Of a stretch of DNA of 64,000 bases, positions 25,497 to 38,100 are shown in pieces. The DNA comes from Apostichopus japonicus (taxonomy: Eukaryota > Echinodermata > Holothuroidea > Aspidochirotida > Stichopodidae): assembly GCF_037975245.1 (NCBI RefSeq), contig NC_092579.1:20342666-20406665 (forward strand), read 5' to 3'. Position 1 is the first letter of the stretch. Every line of letters begins with the position of its first letter. A model generated the notes under the pieces. It did no database searches, was not told the DNA's origin, and saw only the letters and a program-made list of their open reading frames with translations. Both the position numbers and the translations under genes were made by a program.

Positions 25497-27526
25497 TATA
25501 CATATATTTTCTATCTCTTTGTAATGTAATCACACACTTTGGATATTGCTCCAACTTTACATATATACAACAAAACAAATTTATAATTTAATCTCGTTTC
25601 TTCACACCAAATGTTATTTTCTCATTCCTTTCATTTTTATTCCTTATTCTTTAACTTATTTAACATTAACTTATTCATTCCTATTTCAAACACTTGTAAC
25701 AGGTGACTATTCCAAAGCCTTAGATTTTAAAGTGGCAAACCCCTTACGCATATATACATGTAGGACAGAATTACACGTATTTATTATAATAGCTATATTT
25801 CCATGCGCATGCGCATGCGTATTTTCTTTTCACATGACAGGCCGTGGCTTTTGCCGACAGTAACGACGACGGTTCCATTGACGGACCTGAATTTTACGTA
25901 AGTCCTGTTTGAAATTAATTTACGAGAGTTTTCCATAAACAATAACAATTCGTGTGGAACGGGGGAGTGGGGGGGGGGTTAGTAAGGGTATAGTGGGAGG
26001 GTTACGTAGGGTAGGATTTTGGGAGAGTTCGTTTAAGAACGCTATACAATTTAACATGTTACAAATAACGACTTATTCTCTCTTCACAATTGCTATTGGT
26101 ACTAAAAATAACGTATGTTGTGTATAATTGTTGAATCAACGTTTTGTTATTTCAATATTTAATGAGAATGATAGACTAATTCAACGATGTATAGTAGTAT
26201 TCATCAAATAGTAAAAAATTTGCTCATTTTAAACTGATTTTATAACATATAAATTTACAACTGGCTGACGCTCTGTCATTGTACTCTTCCGAATGATCAA
26301 AAGTTATAATTGTTACCAACCTAGTATGGTACCAACCCTTGATATTCAAACTGGGGGCGGGCGGCGGGGAGAGGGGGTATATACATTTCTCATCAGAGGG
26401 GCGGAGATGATTCCTACATGCATCTCCTTCCGCATCCCACAACATCTGCCTCTGCCCTGATCAAGTTGAAAAGTTAGGTCACCAAGCCAAAAAAGTTTGA
26501 GTACCAGGGGGAGGGAGGCGGGGGGGGGGGAGGGGGTCATAGTGTGATAATGATTGGAAAATGATCGCATTAAGTCAAGTGTCAACTCAGAATATAAGAT
26601 CAGCTATTCCACTATTGTGATATATATTGTATGAAACATCTCACACACGGCGGGAGATTGTCATATTGCTTTAGTCTCTCGTGATAGGTTTAGGTCTACT
26701 TGAATGATTCATTTCCCGTGATAATGTTCACGTATTGCTACCTATTGAATCCATATAATGAATAAAATATATATTAGTACGCTTAATTTTCTTCTCTTCT
26801 TTCAATTCTCAGCATTACTATCAGACTATGAAGTATTTCAAGGAGGCTACTGGGGTAAGGGCATATAAAGAACAGCCGACCGAGTTCATGCACTGCGTGG
26901 CTGAAATTCATCTGTGTTGTCGCCACTCCGCCTTGACAAATTTCAGTCCAACAATTATAAGTTCAAACATTACACTGTTCTCTCCCCCCCCCTCCATTTT
27001 TCATATACCTTCTTTCATTAAATGAAACCTTTAAAATGTTTCACCGCGACTAAAGCTGCAGTGTAGGGCTATCAAATAGGAAATGTTTTCCCTTTTCATA
27101 GAAATTTGGAGAAAAGGCCGACAAGCACGCTTTCATGTAGTGATGAAAATGTTCCTATAATCGGGTCGGGGAGACAGCGTATTCCCACCGTTTTATTCCA
27201 GCATTATACTCCTTCTCGGTAAGAAGAAAAAAAACCCGGATCGAGTTATTTATACTAAAACGGGATGATGATTATGTTTAGTATGCATTAATACTACAAT
27301 AGACAAATTATTGAAAATGTCTTTTTCTTCCTTCCTTTCTTTCTCTTTTTACCTTTAAAGGGACATCTTGAAGATATGGTTCCGTTGGTGAGAGTTTTTT
27401 CTTATTTATTTGTTATTGTATATGAAGCCGCTATGATGTTGAATTTCTATCTTAATTGAGCTGACAGAACTAACATATATTCATTTATCTGTGTCGGGAT
27501 GTGAAGCAATGTGAAACATAAAAAGA

Positions 27527-27624
<98 letters not shown>

Positions 27625-30600
27625 ATATGTTTACATACCTTGCCAGCTTCCTTTTAAATTATATTCCATCGTTGTCTTTTCACAGATATATCGTTTCACT
27701 GGGGAAATTAGTGTCGAAGAATTCCAATCCAAATTGGAGGAATATGAACAAGAAAACCCAACCCAGAGTGGGGTAAGCATGTTAATTGTTACATTTCGAT
27801 AATTAAGGTCTTCTGTTGGTATATTGACGTCATCAACGTCATCAAATAAAGTTACTTAACTGGGGGTGGGGCGGGGGGGGGTGAACAATTACACCCAGAC
27901 TTGAGACAGTGTTCATTGGTCGTATGGGATAGAACTTTGTGCCAAGCCTGACGAGAGGGGAGGGGGTTTGGTAGGGAGAAGGGCGATAAAGCCCCGCTGC
28001 CCGGGACAATAAGGGGGGAACGGGGAATAGGATGAGGGAGGTGAGGGAAAATGAGATAAAGAATAGACTACTCACTTTTAAATAATAGGCTATATTAAGT
28101 TAAGAAATATGAAGGCTGGGTGACTTAATTGTCACAGTGGGCCAACTTGGGTCGTTGAACCTGTGAGTGGTATACGTGTATTAAAGTAGTTGTTGTATAT
28201 TTATTTCGATGCTTGAAGTTAAAGGGGCGCATAACAGGTCTGCAGGGCTGGTGGACGTTATAAGAGCACTCCCGTAATACGTTTCATTTTGAAGGTCATC
28301 TGTGCTGGTCCCAAAACAATTCCTGAACTTTATTGTCCTGTATAGACATTAGAAAGTAGTAATTTGAAATTAGTATAGCCAAATAGGTGCTGGTTAACAT
28401 ACTCGAAGTTAAATTAACGATGAAATGAGCCAAGTAACATTCAAAGGTGAAATTCTCTACCAAAAAACTTCCTAACTAGAGTAATCCAAATGGTTTTAAC
28501 TAAGTGATAGTTTCGCCCGAGGCTGCAAGTTTACCATATAATATGTGGATATTATGTATGAAGTGGTAAGAAAGATAAAACAAACGTTTACAAAACCTAA
28601 CGCAAAGTAAAACTTTAAGCGGCTGTTGATGATATCTTGATTTAATCAGAAAGCATTGTATCAGAAAAGAAATTAAAGAAAAAGAAAAATCACATAGAAA
28701 ATATGAGGTATATTCTGTTAAAGCAATCAGATTTATATCATTATTTTTTATTTTACATTTACAAGGTATAGTTACGTTAAGATAGTTATTTCACCAGGGA
28801 GAAAATAGGGAATAGCATAACTCATCCAATTTTTCTTCCTTTTATTTTAACATTTCAGTACACTGTCGAGCAAGTGAGTATACACTTTCGGTTTTCTTTT
28901 TGAAAATTATTAATACTAGTCGCAAAAAGCGAGGAACTCTTAGATCAAATATTAAGTATTTTTCATTCATACATCACGGCATGGAATGTTTTCCGGGAAA
29001 GATGTTTACAATACAAAACAAAACCGTGAGAATATTAAATTAAGATCTAAATTGGAAATTTTAAGTTTTAATTGGTCAATACATCTTCAGTTGGAAGTGT
29101 TGTAACCATGCGTGTTGAAACTGAAGAAAGTTATTAATGATAACGACTGAGTAGATGAAACTAGCTGATTGGCTGAGTGAACAATATTATATAATCGAAG
29201 CGACTGATGGACTTATGAAGTAATGAGTGGTTCACTGACTAAATGACTAGACGAAATTAATGAATTGCTGAATAGACAAGAACAACTGGGTAAATGAAAT
29301 GAGCAAGTGATTGATTGACTGGATAAATAGTTCATTTATGAACTAAGTGAATAAACAGATGAAAAGATGAATGAATAAATAAATGAATGAATGAATGAAA
29401 TATGAATGAATGAACCAATGTCTAAATAATGACTGAATGATAGCATGAGTGAATAGTGAATAAAGGAATGAACTGACGAAAAGAATGAACGGATGAATGT
29501 ATATAAATGAACGGACGAACGAACGAACAAATTAAGAACAGATTAATTAAGTATGAGTGTGTCGGAGTGAACAAAATATTTTCATGGTCATGCGACTTTA
29601 TAGATTTCAGTGATTTTAGATATTCTAGGTGGTGATATCAGAATAAATAAACGAATGAAGTATGAGTGAAGAGGCATAACTTCTCTTGAACTGTACATTG
29701 TTGGGATACTGGATGGAATGATAATTAATAAAAAAAATAACGCCTCTTGACAATTTAATAATTTACAAGTTTCCAATTTCTCGAATTAGGCTGTCGCTTC
29801 CGCTAACACAGACGGGGATGGCTTCATCAGTGCCACAGAATTCGAAGTAAGATTTTCGTTAACACAACCTTATACTTTTTTAAACTAAGACGTTAAAAGG
29901 AATTGATTTTTCATAATAAAGATTGTGTTTTTTTTATTTAACCTGATTGGTAATTTATTTCAAACATTATTGTTCTATACCTGAGCCTTATCTAAAGAAC
30001 CGAACATATTTGAATATGTTACTTATTATTCAAATGTGATAACTATCCCTATTTGATCTTCCTTTGTCAGAATTGGTACAATAACGTCAACCACTGGAAG
30101 AACGAGCAACTGGTGAGTGAGATGGTTTGGTATTGCTTGTCATTTTGTCCGTACAAATTGAGGCACAGAATCTTCAGTTTTTCTATAATTCTTCGAAAAG
30201 TTGATATGAATATCTTTTTGTTGTTGTTGTATGTTTTGTTAGTAACTCAATTATTTCTAACTCTTTAACTATAATGGATATATTCTGAAGTTTCAAGGGA
30301 GGGGCGGGGAGGCTCGGGAGGGGCGGGCGGGGTTTTCATAGCAGTGGATAATGTGTAAGGGAGGAAGTGAATGTATGTGTGTGTTGGGAAGGGGGGGGCG
30401 GGGGTGTACACAGGAACTCGCGAAAAAGCCTCATTGGCTTATCAAAGCCGCAAGCTGACCAAAGTCAATCTCTTAGATTCATATTTTAACGTCCATGATT
30501 ATGAATTGTCAATTGTCAACAACTCTGTAACTTGATGACATATATACATTAATCTTGGAATGACTCGAACTTATAGCTTAAGTTTATAGCATAAATATGC

Positions 30601-31028
30601 CTCATAATGCACCACTTGATGTCTCAAAATTGAATTCATCCCGGAGTCCCCCCCCCTTCACCAAACCCAAGTTTAATAGGAGGGAGACGACTTCACCTCC
30701 ATGGTTCATATACCTCTTCTTTATTTAAAATACTGGTACGTACCACCAGTGTTGCCGTTTTGGTTTATTTACAACGTTTCTCCTCGTTGTGCACCACTGT
30801 GCAGGCGCAAAATGATATTTAAAAAGTTGCCTGAAATAGTCATATTGATATCAACTATTCTGAACAATTAGCTTAAAATTGTATTATTACATTCTATGAG
30901 TGCAGTCGATTTTTTAATTTTGTTGTCTCTCTCTCTTTCAGAAAGCTCATATGGCTGGTGATGATGGCGTCATCTCGAAAGCTGAGTTCATTGGTGTCCT
31001 CAATTACATTTCTGCGAATTACAGCTAG
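18848..31028 (+). CDS. Secreted six-EF-hand calcium-binding protein, 14 coding exons
   Basis: Predicted 224-aa protein. Exons: 18848-18901, 20549-20563, 21973-22029, 22550-22591, 24679-24756, 25404-25418, 25841-25897, 26813-26854, 27361-27387, 27686-27772, 28859-28873, 29790-29846, 30071-30112, 30942-31028. All introns are phase 0 with AG/GT borders. Exon 1 is a signal peptide (MMKLIVLLFAVFTVGRAQ). There follow three repeats of a cassette: a 15-nt exon (YDAET, FSVDD, YTVEQ), a 57-nt exon with an EF-hand loop (DADQDGEISDQE, DSNDDGSIDGPE, NTDGDGFISATE), a 42-nt helix exon, and a 78-87-nt exon with a second, decayed EF-hand (FTGDISV, FTGEISV, GDDGVISKAEF). The first loop of each pair keeps the Ca2+ ligands at positions 1, 3, 5 and 12 (N replaces D at position 1 in the third). 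The even hands lack the early acidic residues. The 27-nt exon at 27361 (GHLEDMVPL) has no counterpart in the other cassettes and is the least certain. I do not recognise a named orthologue; a secreted or ER-lumen calcium binder is inferred. Confidence 0.9.
20810..21170. mobile_element. Non-autonomous hAT-like element, family A, second copy
   Basis: Same sequence along its length as 12593-12952 in the same orientation. Ends are ctggggtgggtaacc / ggttgcccactcatg. The 8-bp duplication is ctatataa versus ctctataa, with one mismatch. It lies in intron 2 of the EF-hand gene. Confidence 0.88.
21420..21765. repeat. ~103-bp tandem repeat, about three copies
   Basis: The landmark series tctgtcttctaatcccac, ctgacaccatg, ccttgttataagtaagac, atcatggatgggtagga recurs near 21495, 21596 and 21694. 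A more diverged unit precedes them. It is in intron 2 of the EF-hand gene. Confidence 0.85.
22376..22446. repeat. (TA)n/(TG)n microsatellite
   Basis: About 50 bp of pure TA followed by a short TG run in intron 3 of the EF-hand gene. Confidence 0.97.
22848..23235. mobile_element. Non-autonomous DNA element with CAGGGGCGTCGGAGC ends
   Basis: A 388-bp element with terminal inverted repeats caggggcgtcggagc / gcttccgacgcccctg and a flanking 5-bp duplication atgac. It contains the core gggaagtgccatttcc ... atctgggaggtatttt and the hairpin gcgccaaccatggtggcgc, shared with differently ended elements at 31637, 35373, 56154 and 62072. It is in intron 4 of the EF-hand gene. Confidence 0.82.
23649..24013 (+). 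mobile_element. Non-autonomous hAT-like element, family B, copy 1
   Basis: A 365-bp element with ends caagggcgtag / ctacgccactg and an exact 8-bp duplication tctctcag (23641-23648 and 24014-24021). G/C-rich ends surround an internal duplication (gcaccaaattgcatct twice). It is in EF-hand gene intron 4. Open frames inside recur in all copies but belong to the repeat. Confidence 0.93.
25431..25506. repeat. (TA)n microsatellite
   Basis: TA run with one tatg interruption starting 12 bp after the 15-nt exon at 25404-25418 of the EF-hand gene. Confidence 0.97.
27530..27622. repeat. (TA)n microsatellite
   Basis: About 90 bp of TA dinucleotides, one phase break, in the EF-hand gene intron before the exon at 27686. 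Confidence 0.97.
29199..29530. repeat. Degenerate (GAAT)n tract
   Basis: A 330-bp stretch of imperfect gaat/tgaa/gact tetramers, purest at 29375-29412, in the EF-hand gene intron before exon 29790. Open frames here on the minus strand (Ser/His/Phe-rich) are artefacts. Confidence 0.85.
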
Positions 31029-31359
31029 ACCTCTATTTATAGTGTGTCTTAATATCGTATTGGCAACAATTCTTATGTTTACCTCTCCTAACACCTCTTC
31101 CTTTACTCTATTTCTTCCTTTATGGTACTTTTCCCAAATCAATCCCAGAAAAGCATGAAGTGATTCGTTACAAATATTTTGATTAACTGTTTTTAAAGCA
31201 CGGTCTTGTAACAGATCAAAGAATGAAACGTACACCTCGGCCCATTCTCTTTTAAATTGCTTTCTCTTCCTATATATACCATGTATATGCGACTAGCTCT
31301 CATTAGTCATCTTAAATAATTAACAATTTGTTAATTAACCCCTGCTTCATGAAATCAAT

Positions 31360-31365
31360 AATAAA
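31360..31365 (+). terminator. PolyA signal of the EF-hand gene
   Basis: AATAAA, 332 nt after the TAG stop at 31026-31028, and the first such hexamer found downstream. Confidence 0.6.
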
Positions 31366-31384
31366 CATTGAAACACGTAACCTA

Positions 31385-31386
<2 letters not shown>

Positions 31387-31479
<93 letters not shown>
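31387..31479. repeat. (TTA)n microsatellite, about 31 units
   Basis: About 93 bp of nearly pure tta triplets shortly after the polyA signal of the EF-hand gene. It reads as poly-Leu or poly-Asn but is not coding. Confidence 0.98.
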
Positions 31480-31482
<3 letters not shown>

Positions 31483-31636
31483 TAAAAGTTCCTCTGTCTG
31501 TAGACCCATATATAATTACGAAAGAACACGATGAAAAGGGTGAATAGCGTCCCTTTCTTAAGATTGAAATCAATCATTCCAGTTAGATTTTCTCAAATGT
31601 CCTGCATCGCCCTCTGACTGCATCAGTCACGCAGAC

Positions 31637-31903
31637 CAGGCGCGTAGCGAAGGGGGGGGGGGCGAAGGGGAACCCCCCTTGAGCATATTTTGTTTTATGA
31701 TATCGATAGTAATTTCAAAATAGAAACTGCTTAGATGTAACTTACAAGGCCTGGGAAGTGCCATTTCCAGAGATCTGGGAGGAATTTTCGGCCACAATTT
31801 TCGTGTGCGCTTCGCGCTAACTCACGGTGGCGCTTCGCTTAGATAGTTTGCGTACAGGCTTCGATCGCCCCTCCCTTGGGAAATTCCTCGCTATACGCGC
31901 CTG
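31637..31903. mobile_element. Non-autonomous hAT-like element, CAGGCGCGTAGC family
   Basis: A 267-bp element with ends caggcgcgtagcg / ctatacgcgcctg and an exact 8-bp duplication acgcagac (31629-31636 and 31904-31911). It has the same interior as 56154-56449. Confidence 0.93.
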
Positions 31904-33430
31904 ACGCAGACGCCATAAGATCTAGTTTCCATGCACACATCCAACCAACTTCGAAGTCCATTGGGCTTCGGAGATATCAATACACTGTTGTGTCCACGCA
32001 AACACACTCACAGATTTGACTTATGGGCCCCTACACACCCCTCCCCTCCAATATGACATGTTCACCCCATGTTAATTGTGTTAACAATGGGTACCCCATT
32101 AATGCACACAGTTTCAGTGTCACACGTGATGTGAAGTGGGGCAATAATTTTAGTATAGTATTTCATATACACATTGGCGATAGAGTACAATATCCCATTC
32201 CCAGACATGCAGGGGGGAACGATAGTGGGGGGGGGGGGGACTGACACCTAAAAGAATAATTTGAGTTTGATATTAGTCTCTCGATACTTGAAGTATCGTT
32301 TTTGAAAACAATAGGAGAAGGGGTTATTATTGGTTGGTGTGGAACGCGAAGAAGTTTGCCAAGAAATGTTAACAATAAAAGTCTTGAAGGCCTCCTTACC
32401 ACAGCAAAACTCTTCTATATAGTGGCTGTATTGCAGGGTGAGTAGAGGGGTGTTAGTATAGGGGTGGGGTGGCAGGGTAATATTTATAAAAACCATATAC
32501 TTCATGTTAATAGTGAATTCAGCATATTGATGAACGGACGATGGCATAGTGTTGTCAAATGCCCACATGGTGTCACGGTGTGATAGGATTCTATACATTT
32601 CAGGCGGAGGTTGGGTGATTGAATGGGAGGAGGCGTTGTCGAGACCGATTCACAATTTTTGAGAACAACGGAAGTGGGTTATAGGCCTATATCGAGCACC
32701 CACGTGGAAACAGAGATGAGATTAACAAGATTTGATGAAAGCATTTCAATTGTAAACGCACTCAAAATGACCAGGCAGTTGCGACGCGGGTTGTAAATGT
32801 TTAGTACACTAGACCGATGCCTTCCATAATGAAAGAACATAACAAAGAAATATCTTTTAGCCTACATTTCATAAAATTGGACGGATTTACTTTCAATCCA
32901 CTGTACATGTCGCGTTATGGAAAATATTTCATCGAGGTGGGGTTTTCGACCAACAGTTGTAGAAACATTTTCTCCACAAAGTAAGTGTCACGTTTTCTGC
33001 CATCTAAACATCCCTTTAACATTTTCCCGTCAGTTTAGTTTAAAGGCAAAGTAATTGAAGACATGGTTTCTTAATTTTGGTGAATTTTCTTATCGGTATT
33101 ACTCAGTTTTTTGTTACATTTCCTTAACAATTTTGTTATTTTTCTTGCTACTCTATTTTAATAGATCTGATAAATCCATTCTTATGAATACCTTGTCCTA
33201 ACAATAGGAATACTAGGAATTAAACATGATAAAATTTGTCTTGTTTTCATCTACCTCATAAGACTTCTATTGTCTTTCTCGAATTTCAACGAAAAAAGGC
33301 AAGTTTTTACGTTTCAACGTAAAGCTTACAAAAGTTACTAATTTGGACTCAAATCTAGTCGAACATGTTTAATATCCTATTTTGTCATCAGTAGCATCTA
33401 CATGACTAAATTTATTTTTGTGTAAAAGTA

Positions 33431-33910
33431 AGTTGGCCGACGTTTCGATCCTATAGCAGGATCTTCTTCAGAGGCTAAATGACAACAGTAACAGAAGGGA
33501 CATAAACACGCACATAATACAGACAGGTTAATGAGCATGGTGAACACAAAGAGATAGATGTATAAGGGGATTAGTAGACAAGGGATGGAGAGAAGAAAGC
33601 AACAGGGAAAGAGGAGAGGTAGGAGATAAACAGTGGAAGAGAGCTGTAAGAAGAGGAGTGATGTGGGTGAGGGGGGGGGGGCAGGTTAATGTGTCTTTGT
33701 CCTTCTCCAGTTTATTCCATACCCCCTTCTCTTAATCCTCTCTCTGTCCCTCCACTGTTTATCTCCTACCTCTCCTCACGGATTTTATCTATGTGTTCAC
33801 CATGCTCATTAACCTGTCTGTATTCTGTGCGTGTTTTTGTCCCTTCTGTTACTGTTACTTGTCATTTAGCCTTTGAAGAAGATCCTGCTAGGATCGAAAC
33901 GTCAGGCCAA
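33431..33910. repeat. Imperfect ~480-bp palindrome of PLE-type terminal repeats
   Basis: The left arm (33431-33560) and right arm (33787-33909) are near-perfect inverted copies, and parts of the centre also pair (gtaggagataaacagtgg against ccactgtttatctcctac). Each arm has a hammerhead-like module: CTGAAGA, a GATCC/GGATC stem and GAAACGTC on the minus strand at 33471-33439, and the plus-strand counterpart at 33873-33903, where the first base is T. GAAACGTC has the almost loopless helix III described for Penelope-like ribozymes. No coding region remains. Confidence 0.65.
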
Positions 33911-35101
33911 CACATTCCATAACACATGCTCTCTGCAGGTGGATAAGCAGTTTGCTAACAGTTTTATTTTTTTTAAATTCTTCTCTATAAAACACGGGAC
34001 ATTATCTTATCTTCTGTCCCTCACGTTTTTATAACATCTGTATACGCCACATTGAATTATTTCGTCTCAATGCAACTGGTGTTAATATCTGCTAATTAAC
34101 ATATTGTTGGTACGTATTCGATTATTCAACTGGTAAGCACCCCTGCTTGGTTTTTCTCTTTAATTATTCTCACCCCACCCGCCCCCCTCCACCCCACCCC
34201 CAATAAGGTCATTGCGTAGTTAAACTAACATACCAAGCCTGCTATCCTTTGTATACACGAAATCGATGGTAGCTATCAGCGGAGATTGATTACTATAGTT
34301 TACTTAACGTTCAAGCTTTCAAGAGAATAAGAGGTATCTTTAACCTTTGTTCTTATTTACCTATTGACAATTAAGCTTTCAAAATCAATTGTTTGAACTC
34401 AAGAGTGTAAATGTTAAGTATCAAATTAGCCATCTCTCAACGCGACGGATGCCAACAACGTGAGAGATTAGATGATGATTGTGTATAATAAGGCTCGAGG
34501 ATCTACAAATAAAATGAATAGTATACCGATATAAACGGTATGTTAAACGTTTCCACGCCCTTCCGATCTGATACAAAGTGCACCTAGTTTTAAACTAGAG
34601 TTATTTTTTTTTATTAATAACTTACTATATATTCTTTCAGATAAGTCGTACATCTTGCCATGTTAGTGAATTCCATAAAAAAAAATATTGTTATATTAAA
34701 TTAGTGAACGTAACTGTCTTCTTCGAATCGGATAATGTACATGTATACGGATCTTGCTGACGAGATTTAATTTGTTTTCCTGTACTAAAGTCATCTGGTT
34801 ATAAATTTACCAGTTTCTAAGACCTTGAAAACTGCAGAAGTTTCCACTGACTTTGACTGGAGGAACAAGATTCTTTTGACTTCCGATTTAGAGTGTTTAA
34901 AGTTCTTTTATGGAATTAAAAACTTTCTCTTGGCATACCTCAAGAAAAATGTTGAGCAATATTTTGACGAATTGAGCTATATGCCCGCAAGTATCCATTT
35001 GTCATTGTAATTATAGAATTATGACTATTATAAACTCAAATGGTGAATGACTTTGAAACAAAGTGCAGGTATCTTCATCCCAAACTTCAACAGCTGACGA
35101 T

Positions 35102-38100
35102 ATGTCTCGGGACCCTCTTCATGTTTTTCTTATTCTCTTTTCTCTTCTCGTAACATTATTCTCTGTGGTGCTTTGCTCGTTAGCATATTTCGCAGACAAC
35201 AGTGAATCCAGTAAGTATATTAGTATACCATAATTAACAAATATAGCCTACACCCTGTGTTGTGTACCTTTCCCTATATGCAAACTTACTATAGGTCGTT
35301 GCTATAGAAAGTATGTCTTTGTTAACATCCGCTGTTACAGCTTCCAAAACTGTACTATTATAAGAAGAAGCTCAGTGGCGGAGCTAGGGGTATTGGTCAG
35401 GGGGGGGGGCAAGAATGGTCTGTAGGGGCGCTTTCAACACTATCTAAGCGGAGCGCCACCACAGGTTGGCGCGGAGCGTACAGAAAATTTTTGAGTAAAG
35501 ATACTCCCTAGATCGCTGGAAATGACCCTTTCCGGGCCTTGCTAATTTGCAGATAAACAAAGAATAAATAGGTGTCATCGCCATTTTGTCAGAAAATTAC
35601 ACCAACAGAATATGACAAATGTCAATAGGTAGACGAGAGCGCAATAAAAAGTCAATAATCGCGAATAAGTAAAAAGTAGTAAAAAGCTGAAAAGGGCGCA
35701 AGCAGTCCATTTGAGTCCGTCAGGGGGGGGGGGCATTCGCCCCCCTGACTGTATGGACGCTCCGCCACTGAAGAAGCTGAATTGCTACAAGTGCCATGTA
35801 ATCATGACGTTGCTATCCGTCATGGATTATCTTATGGCAAATATCTTTATGAAGATCACATGTATTTATTGTCGACTTCTCGTGCAGGCGATGTTCAAAT
35901 TAAATGGACCACTAATCAATGGGCTTTCAACTTTTGAAAACAAAGATAAAATGGTGAATTGTGAAAAAGTGTGCATATTTCTGAATAATTTATCCCTTTT
36001 AAAAATCATGGGAATTGATATTGCATACTTATTGTATTATACTTTCACCATGCAATGGGTACTTAAGATGCAATGAAGACTTCTGGCAATTTCAGAGGTA
36101 GTGGAAATCATTAACATCATTAAAACTAAGGATATTCAACAGTTAAACTTATATGCATAACATTTTTATACAGGGCATTTTCTAACAGAATGTTTAACAG
36201 TTGCTTTCAATTTCTTGATCCTCCCAAAAGACCGCCTCCTGTCCCTAACCTGCCTCTAGTCTACTTCCCTCTTCCAGTCACAATCCCTCGTCCAGTTCAT
36301 GTCCCCCCTCAGTCCCCTCACCGCCTAGACCCTTTCCGTCAATCCATCCACCCACGCTCTAACCGCCCCCCCCCCTTCCCTCAGCTTCAGTCCCTGTCCC
36401 GTCGTCCAGCCCACCATCTAACAAAATGAATGAAGCCGTCTTATTATAATACGGCATTTCGTTGTAAATTACCTGGTATTTAGAAGTAAGAAAAATCGAT
36501 ATAGATGAGCCCGAAGAAAATCAGTGCAGTTTGTACAATCATAATTATATTCCGCTATTATGGATGCCATTAATCATAGAACTATCTGCGTTGTAATATT
36601 TCATATATTCACTTATTACTGCAAGAACATTTCTGAAAATATCCGAACATTTTACACTTCCAGTGAAATGGTCATTATGATGTTATTTTTCTTTACAAAA
36701 AAACAACAACAACAATTATCAACCTTTCAACAGCCTGGTTCAAGAACAACAAGCAGGATGTGGCGTCTGTCTACCACACAGTAATAACACCATCAGCCTG
36801 GGTAAATGGTCTATGGGGACTGATCTACCTCTGGCAGGTTACATGGATTCTTCATCATTTATATACCATCTGCAAGAAACAAGCTGACGGTTACAATGAA
36901 GCAATATCAACGGGACTTGTAGCTACTTACACACTGGCGATTAGCATACTTAATTCGGCATTCTTCTGCTACGACCGGTACTATTTTATCGTTTATTTAC
37001 CATTGCTCTGCATCACCAGTTTATTGTTTCTAACGTGCCTTGGAATACACGTATACAACGTTTCTAAACTCAGAAGAGAGTTTTTTCAAACTTTCAGGTA
37101 AGATGCTGCATATTTTGTCCACTGTTAATTAGATATATGTTATTATATTTGGGTGGTGGTTATACATATCCAAAGTTGCGCCTGCGCACTATGCATGGGA
37201 TGTTATGGCATTGTCTGTAAATGAATGGGAGTCATGTGTGTTTGCTCAGTTACTCACACAAACTCAACTGTGGCTTTAATCACTGACACTAAAGTGGAAG
37301 TCACTGAAATATACCAAACTTTCATAATAGATCATGAAAAATAACACAGTTAATGTGAACGGATCCAGATACGATTTCTCAATTGTCGTTCCATCGAAAG
37401 CAGGGCGCCTTGAAGGTGGTAAAGCTGTGATATATTGACCATTGTTTCAACGCATCAGGCTCATAACGAAAGACTAATCACGCTATCAATAATTAAACAC
37501 CTTGCATTTAAAACAAAGCAAGTGTTCTAACATTATGATACCATACACAGTATACTAAATAAGTGAATAACGGCGTCAGATAACATTTCAAACGTTGAGT
37601 TGATCTTTAGTGTCTGTAATCATCAAATTAAATAAACAATAACATAGAAACGAGATTATACATTTGGTTCAAAGATCGTATTTTGATGATACGATTAAAT
37701 ATATGTGCATATAGACAAACTATGTCTGTTTGTTAACATAGACAATGTGTGACAATTATTAACACAGAGGAAGTCTTCAAGCACGAAAAGTCCAAATTGG
37801 GTTCATGTTTGTGCATATAAATTATGTTACCTACTTCAGGTAGAAAAGAGTGTAATTTACCACCTTCCTCCATCTCCATCTCCCTCTTCTACAAATCCCA
37901 CTTATAGTTCTCAGGAAATAATCTTTGGGATAACGTTAATCTCAAGCAAGAGATTTCAATGCCCTACAACTTTCCAATCCACAGTAATAATTAGCACACC
38001 ATTGTTTACAAGCCTAATCAATATCTTAACCATGCCTCAGAATGCACCAAGTCATGTTTTTCCTTCTGACGAAGAACCCCCTGCAATGGAGTCAGCTTCA

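Larger units (their letters stand above)
31366..35093. other. Intergenic, repeat-rich
   Basis: Between the EF-hand gene and the first TspO-like gene. It contains the (TTA)n tract, a hAT-like element and the PLE palindrome. The remainder is AT-rich with G/C homopolymer runs and no recognised exon. The non-coding first exon of the TspO-like gene is probably near the right end. Confidence 0.55.

Noticed and set aside
31312-31534. Poly-Asn / poly-Leu open frames
   Set aside because: Microsatellite (TTA)n, downstream of the EF-hand gene polyA signal.
34825-35010. 61-aa frame before the first TspO-like gene
   Set aside because: Codon content looks ordinary but there is no similarity or splice context; possibly a non-coding 5' exon region.
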